64,000 nt of DNA, taken from Listeria monocytogenes. GTDB taxonomy: Bacteria > Bacillota > Bacilli > Lactobacillales > Listeriaceae. A program made the position numbers and the translations under genes. The stretch is taken from positions 62,001 to 126,000 of the forward strand of contig NZ_CP168900.1 of the NCBI RefSeq assembly GCF_041765605.1. The letters are read 5' to 3'. Positions 16,003 to 24,558 of the stretch are shown here, piece by piece. Under the pieces are notes generated by a model. That model worked only from the letters and a program-made list of their open reading frames with translations. It had not been told where the DNA came from and ran no database searches. Position 1 is the first letter of the stretch, and every line of letters starts with the position of its first letter.

Positions 16003-16665
16003 ATGGGTGATATTGCAGACTGGCAAGTAGAAAAAATGTTGAACAATGATAGACCAATATATTTTAGAGGAGTCGATAGAAAAATGGTAAAAGTGAAAAC
16101 AGGGAAAGTTAGATTTAGTTATGTGCACGTGTTTGAGCCGTGGGCAGGTGAAGAAGGGCAAGAGAAGCGTTTCAGTGTTTGCTTGATTATTGACAAGACC
16201 GATAAAAAGACCCTGAAAGCTATTAAGAACGCAATTGCTGAAATTAAGGAAAGTAAAGAGGCCATCAACATATGGGGCGGTAAGAATGGTAAAGCTCCAA
16301 AGAGTTTAAAAACACCGCTTCGAGATGGAGACGAAGAGCGCGAGGACATGGAAGAATTTGAGGGCACTTATTTTGTAAATGCGAATAGCAAACGTCAGCC
16401 CGGTGTCATTAATAAAAAACGAAAAGAGCTAACGTCTGAGGAATTTTATAGTGGTTGCTACGGTCGCGCAAGCATTGATTTATTCCCTTACAACAGTAAT
16501 GGCAGTAAAGGCATTGCTGTAGGTCTGAATAATCTATTATTCCTGGAAGATGGAGAGCCGCTTGGATTTGCGGTTGTGAGTGCAGAGGATGACTTTGACG
16601 ATGATTTGGACGATTACGATGATGACTTTGACGATGATGATGACGAGGACGAAGATGACCTATGA
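16003..16665 (+). CDS. DUF2815 single-stranded DNA-binding-like protein
   Basis: 220 residues from ATG16003. An internal ATG at 16084 has a stronger ribosome site (AGAGGAG, 11 bases) and begins MVKVKTGKVRFSYVHVFEPW, the usual family start, so the real protein may have 193 residues. An OB-fold-like core is followed by an extreme acidic tail (FDDDLDDYDDDFDDDDDEDE), as in many SSB proteins whose acidic tail recruits partners. Located between DUF2800 and DNA polymerase; overlaps the polymerase gene by four bases. Confidence 0.8.
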   Translation: MGDIADWQVEKMLNNDRPIYFRGVDRKMVKVKTGKVRFSYVHVFEPWAGEEGQEKRFSVCLIIDKTDKKTLKAIKNAIAEIKESKEAINIWGGKNGKAPKSLKTPLRDGDEEREDMEEFEGTYFVNANSKRQPGVINKKRKELTSEEFYSGCYGRASIDLFPYNSNGSKGIAVGLNNLLFLEDGEPLGFAVVSAEDDFDDDLDDYDDDFDDDDDEDEDDL

Positions 16666-18596
16666 GCCAAAAAGTTCTGAGGATTGACATTGAGACTTAC
16701 TCAGGGCGTGATATAAAGAACTGTGGTGCATACGCATATACGGAGAGTGAAGATTTTGAAATCCTCCTCTTCGCTTATGCATACGACGATGAGCCTGTGA
16801 AAGTCATAGACCTAACAATTGATGAAATCCCAGACACCGTGCTCGAGGACCTTAATAACCGTAGAGTGCTTAAAACAGCACACAACGCAAACTTTGAAAG
16901 GACATGTCTTGCAAAATACTACAATCGCAAAATGCCTCCGGAGCAGTGGCAGTGTACGATGGTCCATGGCACGCTTTTAGGACTGCCAGCTAGCCTTGAT
17001 ATGATGTCCAAAGCGCTCAGACTTGCACAGGAGAAAGACAACGAAGGTAAAGCGCTTATAAGATATTTCTGTATGCCTTGCAAGCCCACTAAAGCGAATG
17101 GTGGTCGGACACGAAACTACCCAGAGCACGCATCAGAAAAATGGGCCAAATTCATCGAGTATTGTAGGCAGGATGTAGTAGTAGAGCGTTCAATCGCTAA
17201 AAAAATTGCTAAGTTCCCTTTCCCAGAAGACGAGCAACGAAACTGGGAATTGGACCAGCGCATAGCTGACAAAGGAGTTAGGATTGATGTTGACCTTGTG
17301 AAGCATGCCATTGCATGTCAAGAGAGGTATCAGGCTAGCCTTAGTAAGAAAGCGAAGGGTTTAACAGGGTTAGAAAATCCGAACTCCGTGCAACAACTAA
17401 AAGACTGGCTGGCTGATATGGGCTATCCAGTGAGCAGTTTAAATAAAGATTCGGTATCAGAATTACTCGCAGATGAGGACCTTGACGAAGATGTACGCGA
17501 AATGCTTTTACTACGTCAAGAGATGTCAAAAACAAGCATCAAGAAATACGAAAAAATGCAACATGCAAGATGTCATGACGGACGTGTGCGGGGCCTGCTC
17601 CAGTTCAACGGAGCTAACCGTACTGGCCGGTGGGCTGGTCGTCTGGTCCAGGTTCAGAACCTTCCGCGAAATTACATCAAAGACATAGCAGAGGTTAGAA
17701 AGGACTTGAAAGCGGGTGATTATGAAGCTTTTGAGATGATGTATAGCAATGTGCCTGACGTGCTCTCTCAGCTTATTAGGACCGCTTTTATTGCGGAAGA
17801 TGGCTACACTTTCGACATTACGGATTTTAGCGCCATCGAAGCACGTGTTATTGCGTGGCTCGCAGGTGAGCAGTGGCGATTAGATGTATTTAACAGTCAC
17901 GGGAAGATATACGAGGCTTCGGCTTCTCAGATGTTCCACATTCCAATTGAAGAGGTGGACAAAAACTTACGCCAAAAGGGCAAAGTGTCAGAGCTCGCCT
18001 TGGGATACAACGGCGGAGTGAATGCGCTTATCGCTATGGGGGCACTTGAGATGGGCTTGAAAGAGAATGAGCTACAAGGCATCGTGGATGCATGGAGAAA
18101 AGCAAGTCCTGCGATTACTAGCTTATGGCGCGGCGTTGAGAAGCACGCAAAACTAGCTATCTCTACTCGTAAGAGCCAGAAATACAAAGGGCTTACTTTC
18201 TATTATGAGGCTGGCATCCTATTCATTAAATTACCAAGTGGTAGAAACCTAGCGTATTTCAGAGCTAAACTTGTGCCTGGGAAATATGGACCTCAAATTT
18301 GCTACGAAGGTGTCACAGACAAAGGCTGGCGGAAACAGTACACATACGGCGGGAAATTAGTCGAGAACATTGTCCAAGCAATTGCGCGGGATTGTCTTGC
18401 TATATCACTACGTCGGATTGAAGACACAGGAATTGACACAGTTATGCATGTTCACGATGAAGCTATCACGGAAGTGCAAGAGTCGGAGAGTTCTGTAGAT
18501 AAGCTTAATGCAATACTTGCAGAGCCGATCTCGTGGGCTCCCGGTTTACCACTTCAAGGTGATGGGTTCTCATCTGATTTCTATATGAAGGATTAG
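16662..18596 (+). CDS. Phage DNA polymerase, family A with 3'-5' exonuclease
   Basis: 644 residues. The exonuclease domain has LRIDIETYSGRD (motif I Asp/Glu) and YCRQDVVVE (motif III Tyr/Asp). The polymerase domain has motif A DFSAIEARVIAWLAGE, motif B RQKGKVSELALGYNGG (O-helix Arg/Lys/Tyr) and motif C HVHDEAITEV. All catalytic residues are visible, so it should be an active proofreading replicase. There is no 5'-3' exonuclease domain, as usual for phage versions. Its presence means the phage carries its own replication fork enzymes. Confidence 0.93.
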   Translation: MSQKVLRIDIETYSGRDIKNCGAYAYTESEDFEILLFAYAYDDEPVKVIDLTIDEIPDTVLEDLNNRRVLKTAHNANFERTCLAKYYNRKMPPEQWQCTMVHGTLLGLPASLDMMSKALRLAQEKDNEGKALIRYFCMPCKPTKANGGRTRNYPEHASEKWAKFIEYCRQDVVVERSIAKKIAKFPFPEDEQRNWELDQRIADKGVRIDVDLVKHAIACQERYQASLSKKAKGLTGLENPNSVQQLKDWLADMGYPVSSLNKDSVSELLADEDLDEDVREMLLLRQEMSKTSIKKYEKMQHARCHDGRVRGLLQFNGANRTGRWAGRLVQVQNLPRNYIKDIAEVRKDLKAGDYEAFEMMYSNVPDVLSQLIRTAFIAEDGYTFDITDFSAIEARVIAWLAGEQWRLDVFNSHGKIYEASASQMFHIPIEEVDKNLRQKGKVSELALGYNGGVNALIAMGALEMGLKENELQGIVDAWRKASPAITSLWRGVEKHAKLAISTRKSQKYKGLTFYYEAGILFIKLPSGRNLAYFRAKLVPGKYGPQICYEGVTDKGWRKQYTYGGKLVENIVQAIARDCLAISLRRIEDTGIDTVMHVHDEAITEVQESESSVDKLNAILAEPISWAPGLPLQGDGFSSDFYMKD

Positions 18597-18608
18597 GAGG
18601 TTTTGACC

Positions 18609-18833
18609 TTGGTAGGTGAAAGACAGAAATTAATAAATACGATTTATCAGCAGCTTGCACCAGTAAAAGTGCATAGCAGCGGATACGCAAACACTATCAG
18701 CGAAAAGATATTAAATGCTTCTATTGCAGAGCTTAATGCCATCCTTGCTGACGTTATTGCTTATCAACTTGACTATGATTTAAAGATGCAAAAGCATGCG
18801 CCTCGTCGTTCTGGAGGCCAAGACTACAGATAG
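18609..18833 (+). CDS. Small phage protein, unknown
   Basis: 74 residues with a TTG start at 18609, eight bases behind AGGAGG; a TTG at 18603 is too close. Helical, with a basic end (KMQKHAPRRSGGQDYR). No family recognised. Confidence 0.6.
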   Translation: MVGERQKLINTIYQQLAPVKVHSSGYANTISEKILNASIAELNAILADVIAYQLDYDLKMQKHAPRRSGGQDYR

Positions 18834-18848
18834 GGGGTGAGCGAGAGA

Positions 18849-19085
18849 GTGAATGTAATTAAGAAAGGCGACAGGGTTCAGACTATCTCTAGCACTCTCA
18901 CACAGAGTGCAGATGGCTTGGTCAGTGTGTTGCTTGCAAAAAACACAGTTTTGAGAGTAGACAAGATACTTAGTCATAAGCTATTGATTGCTACGTGTCT
19001 GAGTAACGAGAGGCGTTACTTAGTAAAAACCTCGGAGATTCAAGTGATTAGGTACGAGTGGGAGGAACAAAGAAGCCATGTCTAA
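18849..19085 (+). CDS. Small phage protein, unknown
   Basis: 78 residues from GTG18849, which has GGGGGTGA eight bases upstream (GTG18837 overlaps that site). Beta-rich start VNVIKKGDRVQTISSTLTQ suggests an SH3-like fold. Its TAA overlaps a possible next ATG (TAATG). Confidence 0.55.
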   Translation: MNVIKKGDRVQTISSTLTQSADGLVSVLLAKNTVLRVDKILSHKLLIATCLSNERRYLVKTSEIQVIRYEWEEQRSHV

Positions 19086-19106
19086 TGGAGGTTTTAAAAA
19101 AAAAAA

Positions 19107-19283
19107 ATGGAGTGTTATATACAGATTACAAATGAAGAAGCTGCAAGAATGATTTTAGAAGGTAGCTTTGATGAGTTGTGGATTATGGATACTAAAGACA
19201 TTGTTAAATGTTCAACGTGCTTAATACGACTTGAGGAATTGCCAGAACTTGTGTTTTTCACGAAGGGGAAAATTGAGATATGA
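19107..19283 (+). CDS. Small phage protein behind a 12-A run
   Basis: 58 residues (MECYIQITNEEAARMILEGS...), with a CSTC pair that could bind metal. GGAGG (19087-19091) is 15 bases upstream, separated by T4 and a run of 12 A that includes the start A. An ATG at 19085 (TAATG with the previous stop) opens a frame that joins this one only if the A run changes by -1 or +2. Ends ATGA-overlapping with the next gene. Confidence 0.6.
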   Translation: MECYIQITNEEAARMILEGSFDELWIMDTKDIVKCSTCLIRLEELPELVFFTKGKIEI

Positions 19284-19666
19284 GGGGGATTGAGTATAGA
19301 GTTTGGGATAAAGAGGTAGAAGAAATGGATAACAATCCGTCAGTTATAGAAATGTGGCAAACTAAACCAATTAACGAACAATTCCGTTTAGAAGCAGAAG
19401 AAAAACTGGTTTGGATGCAATACATTGGCTTGAAAGATAAGAATGGTAAGAAGATTTTTGAAGGAGACATAGTTATTAACTCTAAGGGCCAGATAGGATA
19501 CATTGCTTATCTTATCCAAGAAGCGGGCTTTGTCGTTGTATTAGAGACGTCAGATTACAGGCTCGGTCATAGAAACACTAATGAAAGTTACGCCGTCGCT
19601 TCGCGGCATGAGGTCATAGGAAATATGCAGGATAATCCAGAGCTGTTTCCGGGGTGGTGGAAATGA
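19280..19666 (+). CDS. YopX-family phage protein
   Basis: 128 residues. MRGIEYRVWDKEVEEM, MQYIGLKDKNGKKIFEGDIV and HEVIGNMQDNPEL are the hallmarks of the YopX family, beta-rich proteins common in Gram-positive phages. Function unknown. Coupled to the previous gene by ATGA. Confidence 0.85.
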   Translation: MRGIEYRVWDKEVEEMDNNPSVIEMWQTKPINEQFRLEAEEKLVWMQYIGLKDKNGKKIFEGDIVINSKGQIGYIAYLIQEAGFVVVLETSDYRLGHRNTNESYAVASRHEVIGNMQDNPELFPGWWK

Positions 19667-19935
19667 TGGTCTTCACTGAAATAGGGACCTACTCTGTCGA
19701 ATTATTCGCGCATATGAATAGCGTTAAAAAAGTCTTTAACAGATACATTATTGAAGATACGGACTTGGACCATTTAAAAATCTCTCTTTTGAAACGTCTG
19801 GGCAATGTGCATCATTTTGAGAAAGAGAAGGCTCTCACTAAGGAAATTATCTACACTGCAAAATCTATAGAGGAGATGGTGGAATTAGTGAATATAGAAA
19901 CGCCATTCGGTTTAACTATAAGGAGGCTTAGTTAA
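19663..19935 (+). CDS. Small phage protein, unknown
   Basis: 90 residues from ATG19663, overlapping the YopX stop, with GGGTGGTGG just before; a second ATG lies at 19666. Begins MMVFTEIGTYSVELFAHMNSV. No family recognised. Confidence 0.55.
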   Translation: MMVFTEIGTYSVELFAHMNSVKKVFNRYIIEDTDLDHLKISLLKRLGNVHHFEKEKALTKEIIYTAKSIEEMVELVNIETPFGLTIRRLS

Positions 19936-20307
19936 ATGACAAAAATTCTAAAAGAAGCACTAATTAACAAGAGAGTCTACGGCGTGTACCGCGGACTTAG
20001 GAGAGATACAGAACGGATAATTTGCAGAACTGTCACTAGTGTTGGTAACAAATATATCTATGCTCAATCGTACAAAATTAAAATTAAGTGTTCTGTAAAA
20101 CATTTTCCGGACTCTGATACGCTGCTTGGAACTGGCGAAGAGTATGACTGGTATAGAAGCGAAGAAGGTGCAAGGAATCGAAGGAAAGCAGATAAACTTG
20201 CGATTAAATTAAGAACTACTGACTATCGCAAATATAGTTATTTTCAGCTTATTGAAGTTGCAAGACTCTTGAATTTAGACATTAGCGAGGTGGAGGAGAG
20301 AGCATGA
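19936..20307 (+). CDS. Phage protein, unknown
   Basis: 123 residues. A basic N-terminal beta part (VYGVYRGLRRDTERIICRT) is followed by a helical end KYSYFQLIEVARLLNLDISEVEE. GGAGG precedes its ATG. No family recognised. Confidence 0.6.
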   Translation: MTKILKEALINKRVYGVYRGLRRDTERIICRTVTSVGNKYIYAQSYKIKIKCSVKHFPDSDTLLGTGEEYDWYRSEEGARNRRKADKLAIKLRTTDYRKYSYFQLIEVARLLNLDISEVEERA

Positions 20308-20672
20308 GATTTAGAGAAGGCGACAAAGTGGAGTTTATTCAACAAGGAGAGTTAACACAAGGTGTTGTAACTGAGATAGAAGACACCGGTCATAGTATAT
20401 TCTATCAAATTGACTATGCCAGAAATACGGAAATAATTTGGATTACTGAAGATAAGCTACTTCCTCCTGCTCCCGTTCTTAAGGTGCCGCAGAGAGGTGA
20501 CAGAATGAGACATAAAATAGTTCAGGTAGGTTTTCTTGCCGATAAGGGAGAAGAGCTTATTAAGCTTCTTGATGACGGATGGAAAATCCTGACAGCTACT
20601 TATGTGGGAGATAATATTGAGCAGATAGGCGGGCTTGTACAATACGTACTTCGGAAAGAGGTGGCAGAATGA
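20304..20672 (+). CDS. Two-part phage protein, unknown
   Basis: 122 residues. The N-terminal part (GDKVEFIQQGELTQGVVTEIED) looks like a small beta-barrel. The C-terminal part (RHKIVQVGFLADKGEELIKLLDDGWKIL, then YVLRKE) resembles the compact DUF1737-like domain. ATGA-type overlaps on both sides. Confidence 0.6.
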   Translation: MRFREGDKVEFIQQGELTQGVVTEIEDTGHSIFYQIDYARNTEIIWITEDKLLPPAPVLKVPQRGDRMRHKIVQVGFLADKGEELIKLLDDGWKILTATYVGDNIEQIGGLVQYVLRKEVAE

Positions 20673-21103
20673 AACAAGTAAGCGTACAACACAGAATAGA
20701 AATGAAAAAATTAGCAGATTTAATTATAAAAAACCCTGATTTACCCGTCATTACGATGACAGATAATGATGACACTATTAGTGGCATTACTGGTGGCGTC
20801 TCTTATATTGCTGGATGTTTACCGGAAGTAAGCATTGATTATATATACAGCCGAACCTCGAAAGATTTACTCTTAGGCAATGGAGAATACCGCCCATACG
20901 TCAAAAGCTTTGATGAACATGTGGGGTTAGAAATTCTTAGAGAAAGGGTCTCTTATCGTGATAACACCCTTGATGCGGAATATTTGAAAAAAGAAGCTAC
21001 TAAAATTTGGAACAACCTAGCATGGAGAAAAGTCATTTTAGTGTACTCAGGGCAATTAGAAAACGCAGATGATGTCTATAAAGAGCGCGGGGTAGTACGA
21101 TGA
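20669..21103 (+). CDS. Phage protein, unknown
   Basis: 144 residues, ATGA overlap with the previous gene. Includes LADLIIKNPDLPVITMTDND and RKVILVYSGQLENADDVY. No domain recognised. Confidence 0.6.
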   Translation: MKQVSVQHRIEMKKLADLIIKNPDLPVITMTDNDDTISGITGGVSYIAGCLPEVSIDYIYSRTSKDLLLGNGEYRPYVKSFDEHVGLEILRERVSYRDNTLDAEYLKKEATKIWNNLAWRKVILVYSGQLENADDVYKERGVVR

Positions 21104-21315
21104 GTAGCATTGGCAAAATCGTGAACGTAGAATGCTATTTCTGTGCAGATGATTTAGATAAAAGATGTGTCGAAATTGATGGAACTAATGGAGCAGAGGC
21201 TAAGATTGATGAAGACAATGACCTTAGTTTTACCTACTATGACAACTATAGTAGAGATGACTACCACATGTTCGTATCCATTAGTTTCTGTCCAATGTGT
21301 GGAAGGAGGTTCTAG
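21100..21315 (+). CDS. Small protein with zinc-ribbon-like cysteines
   Basis: 71 residues. CYFC near the start and CPMCGRRF at the end, separated by an acidic beta segment, look like a split zinc ribbon. ATGA overlap with the previous gene. Function unknown. Confidence 0.6.
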   Translation: MSSIGKIVNVECYFCADDLDKRCVEIDGTNGAEAKIDEDNDLSFTYYDNYSRDDYHMFVSISFCPMCGRRF

Positions 21316-21319
21316 GTAT

Positions 21320-21502
21320 ATGGAGTTAAGACTTAGTGAAGAGCAGTACAACAATCTGGATGGAGCGGATATTGAAATCAGATACAGCCCTATTATGAAG
21401 GCTCATTTACTCTCACTCACTGCTGAGAAATCACGCGAAGTTACTAGCGTGTGGATTGATGAGGAGTTACGCAACAAAATAATTAAAGCTTTTAGCATCT
21501 GA
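21320..21502 (+). CDS. Small phage protein, unknown
   Basis: 60 residues from ATG21320, which has AGGAGG ten bases upstream. Begins MELRLSEEQYNNLDGADIEI and ends ELRNKIIKAFSI. The frame is open upstream without a better start. No family recognised. Confidence 0.6.
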   Translation: MELRLSEEQYNNLDGADIEIRYSPIMKAHLLSLTAEKSREVTSVWIDEELRNKIIKAFSI

Positions 21503-21535
21503 GCCCTATTTTGATTTAAGAAAGGAGGTTAGTAA

Positions 21536-23974
21536 TTGAATGCGAAAGATATTGCTATCTCCGCAGATGGCAAACTGACTCTAGCAGTCGGAAAAAGCCG
21601 GAAAGAAAAGGCCTGGAAGAACAAAGAAACTTCATGGCAAAAAGTACTGGAGAAAATAAGTCAGACGACAAGAACGAAAGAAACTATCGACGAATACTTG
21701 CAGATGTCGAAAGCAGAGCAATCTGTGATAAAAGATGTTGGTGGGTTCGTAGGTGGTACATTGCTAAAAGGTCGTCGAAAAGCCGAAAACGTAAAATGGC
21801 GTCAATTGATAACGCTAGATGCCGATTTTGCAGCTCCGGGGCTCTGGGAAGAGATAGAGCTGTTTTACAACTTTGCTTGTGCTGTTTACTCAACGCATAA
21901 GCATACTGATGCAAAGCCGCGATTGCGGGTAGTTATCCCGCTGACGAGAGCAGTTACACCAGATGAATACCAAGCGGTTAGTAGAAGGATTGCAGCTGAT
22001 TTGGATATCGATGTATTTGACGATACGACTTATCAGCCTCATCGTTTAATGTACTGGCCAAGCACCGCGAAAGATGGCACATTTGAGTTCCACTACCAGG
22101 ATGGCGCTTGGCTTGACCCGGATAAGGTGCTGGACCGGTACGATGATTGGACAGACCCGTCATTTTGGCCAGAGTCATCTAGACGTGAAAATGCACGCAA
22201 AAAACTGGCTGATAGGCAAGGTAATCCGTTAGAGAAACCTGGTATCGTTGGAGCATTTTGTAAAACTTACATGATTCAAGATGCTATTGAGGCGTTTTTG
22301 CCAGATAGATATGAGCCTACCGGGGATGGGCGTTACACATACGCCGATGGAAGCACGGCAGGTGGATTGGTGCTATATGAAAATGGGCTATTTGCTTATA
22401 GCCATCATGGCACCGACCCTATTTCCGAAAAACTGGTAAATGCTTTTGATTTAGTGCGTATCCACAAATTTGGCGCACAGGATGATGACGCGCAAGAAGG
22501 AACTCCGGTTAATCGCTTGCCTTCATTTATGGCCATGGCCGATTTTGCAAGAAATGATGACAGTGTCAAAGAGCATCTAGTTGAGTCCTCGCTTACAAGT
22601 GCATTAGAAGATTTTGCAGACATGCTGGACGAAGTGGATGAGGAAAGCGAAGAAGTAGATAAGAGCTGGATGAAGAAACTAACCCTCAATCGAAATGGCA
22701 AAGTGGAGTCCACAGCTCCGAATATCTTACGAATTTTAGAGAATGACCCAAACCTGCGAGGGAAGTTTGGCTACAACGAATTTAACTACCGAATGTCCAT
22801 TCTTGGTAATGTGCCTTGGAGAAAAACCACGAAGAAGGTAGATGAAAAGAACGACTTGGACGATAGCGCCTTGCGTAATTACCTAGAGTCCGTTTATCAG
22901 ATTAGTGGTAAGGATAAAATCAAAGATGCGCTCAGGGAGGTTATGCATCGTCAACGTTTTCACCCAGTTCGGAAGTATTTGAGTGGACTGGAGTGGGATG
23001 GAAAAGAGCGGCTGGATACACTTTTGGTTGATTACCTTGGTGCAGCGGACTCGGAATATACGAGAATTGTGACTCGCAAGACGTTTGCAGCCGCTGTGGC
23101 CAGGGTGCTTGTGCCCGGAATCAAATTTGATCAAGTCCTTACGTTAACTGGGACGCAAGGCATTGGTAAAAGCACACTGCTAGATAAACTGGGTAAGGAG
23201 TGGTATTCAGATAGTTTAGAGGACTTACACGGTAAATCAGCCTACGAGTTGCTGCAAGGCTACTGGATTATGGAACTAGGTGAGCTATCCGCATTGAATA
23301 AAACAGAAGTAGAGAAAGCTAAAGCATTTATATCAGCAAGAGAAGACCGCTTCCGCGTAGCGTATGGTGAGAATGTGCAGGGCTTTCCCAGACAATGCAT
23401 TTTCATAGCAACAACAAACGATAACACCTTTCTGCGAGATGGAACAGGTAATCGGCGTTTCTGGCCTGTAGAAGTTCATGGGTTTGGTGAAAAGTCAGTA
23501 TTTACGGACTTGAAAGAAGATGAGGTGGACCAAATTTGGGCGGAGGCTTTTGTCCGTTATAAAGAAGGGGAAGCGTTGTATCTGCAAGGTGAAATGGAGA
23601 ATCAAGCAAGAATGCAACAAGCTAAGTTTACAGAGTCTAATGTCTTAGAGGGGCTCATCCGTGAGTATCTCGAAACTCCTGTGCCTGCCGACTGGAGTAG
23701 TTGGAATGCGCCAGCAAGAAGGGCGTTTTTAAGGGGAGAGGACTTCGAGGAGGTCGAGCGGGATGACTTAGTGCTGCGAGACAAGATTTGCGCCATGGAA
23801 ATTTGGTGCGAGTTAATGGATGGCGACGCAAAACAGTTAACGAAGCAGAAAGCGCGTGAGATAAATGATGCACTTCGTAACATAGAAAACTGGAAAGATA
23901 ATCAAGGAGTTTTACGCTTCGGTAAATTGTACGGAAGGCAGCGAGCCTACACTAGGATTACTTTAGCGAAGTAA
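21536..23974 (+). CDS. VapE/VirE-type primase-helicase (superfamily 3-like ATPase)
   Basis: 812 residues, TTG start behind AAGGAGG. The N-terminal ~250 residues look like an archaeo-eukaryotic primase-type domain: ITLDADFA with Asp residues, AVYSTHKHTDAKPRLRVVIPL, YQPHRLMYWPS. The C-terminal ~350 residues are the virulence-associated E ATPase: GLEWDGKERLDTLL, Walker A GTQGIGKSTLL, Walker B region YWIMELGELSAL, sensor IFIATTND and RFWPVEV. It is the likely initiator/helicase of phage replication. The iteron-rich segment directly downstream is the probable origin. Confidence 0.9.
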   Translation: MNAKDIAISADGKLTLAVGKSRKEKAWKNKETSWQKVLEKISQTTRTKETIDEYLQMSKAEQSVIKDVGGFVGGTLLKGRRKAENVKWRQLITLDADFAAPGLWEEIELFYNFACAVYSTHKHTDAKPRLRVVIPLTRAVTPDEYQAVSRRIAADLDIDVFDDTTYQPHRLMYWPSTAKDGTFEFHYQDGAWLDPDKVLDRYDDWTDPSFWPESSRRENARKKLADRQGNPLEKPGIVGAFCKTYMIQDAIEAFLPDRYEPTGDGRYTYADGSTAGGLVLYENGLFAYSHHGTDPISEKLVNAFDLVRIHKFGAQDDDAQEGTPVNRLPSFMAMADFARNDDSVKEHLVESSLTSALEDFADMLDEVDEESEEVDKSWMKKLTLNRNGKVESTAPNILRILENDPNLRGKFGYNEFNYRMSILGNVPWRKTTKKVDEKNDLDDSALRNYLESVYQISGKDKIKDALREVMHRQRFHPVRKYLSGLEWDGKERLDTLLVDYLGAADSEYTRIVTRKTFAAAVARVLVPGIKFDQVLTLTGTQGIGKSTLLDKLGKEWYSDSLEDLHGKSAYELLQGYWIMELGELSALNKTEVEKAKAFISAREDRFRVAYGENVQGFPRQCIFIATTNDNTFLRDGTGNRRFWPVEVHGFGEKSVFTDLKEDEVDQIWAEAFVRYKEGEALYLQGEMENQARMQQAKFTESNVLEGLIREYLETPVPADWSSWNAPARRAFLRGEDFEEVERDDLVLRDKICAMEIWCELMDGDAKQLTKQKAREINDALRNIENWKDNQGVLRFGKLYGRQRAYTRITLAK

Positions 23975-24279
23975 AGAAGTTTGTGAAAAACGAGTGTCAA
24001 CAAAGGTGTCAACGAACTTATCAAGTGTCAACAATGTGGGTCTTTTTACCCGTCAACAAGATTTTGCTTTGTTGACACCTCTTGTTGACGGGTAAAAGCT
24101 TACTGCCCGTAGTGGTTAAGGCTTAGTGTCAACAAAGCAACAATATTTCTATATATAAGAGTAGTTTAGGTGTATTAGGAAGGCGCGATGGGCCTATACA
24201 CGTATATAAGATAAAACCACCTATTTTTTGTTGACACTTTTGATTTTAAATGTGAAATTGATACATTGGAGGTGGCCGA
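23975..24279. other. Candidate replication origin: eight TGTCAACA iterons and a 17-bp hairpin
   Basis: A non-coding 305-bp segment. GTGTCAACA-type copies lie at 23994, 24006, 24025, 24050 (CCGTCAACA) and 24126. Inverted copies TGTTGACAC/TGTTGACGG lie at 24070, 24083 and 24229. A perfect 17-bp inverted repeat TTTTACCCGTCAACAAG (24044-24060) and its complement (24081-24097) encloses 20 bases. A/T-rich sequence follows (24140-24230). It lies between the primase-helicase and nuclease/helicase genes, typical of phage origins. The ribosome site of the next gene (GGAGGTGG) is at its end. Confidence 0.72.
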
Positions 24280-24558
24280 TTGCTAGAGTCAAAAGTAGAA
24301 AAATATTTGAGAGAGCAAGTTAACAAACGCGGCGGCTTGTGCTGGAAATTCACAAGTCCAGGAACACGCGGAGTGCCAGACAGAATCGTGATGCTTGATA
24401 GACGTATCGTGTTTGTGGAAACAAAGGCACCAAAAAAGGAATTGCGAAAATTGCAAGAGAAACGGAAGGCACAAATAGAAGCGCAAGGGCTACTGCATTA
24501 TGCAGTGGATACAAAGGAACAAGTAGACAATCTAATGAGCCATTTTGGTGCTGACTAA
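24280..24558 (+). CDS. VRR-NUC nuclease
   Basis: 92 residues, TTG start four bases behind GGAGGTGG. Motif GVPDRIVMLDRRIVFVETKAP holds the PD...E-x-K catalytic residues of the stand-alone VRR-NUC (PD-(D/E)XK) family, which cut flaps or Holliday junctions. Next to the SNF2 helicase in many phages. Overlaps it by one base. Confidence 0.88.
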   Translation: MLESKVEKYLREQVNKRGGLCWKFTSPGTRGVPDRIVMLDRRIVFVETKAPKKELRKLQEKRKAQIEAQGLLHYAVDTKEQVDNLMSHFGAD

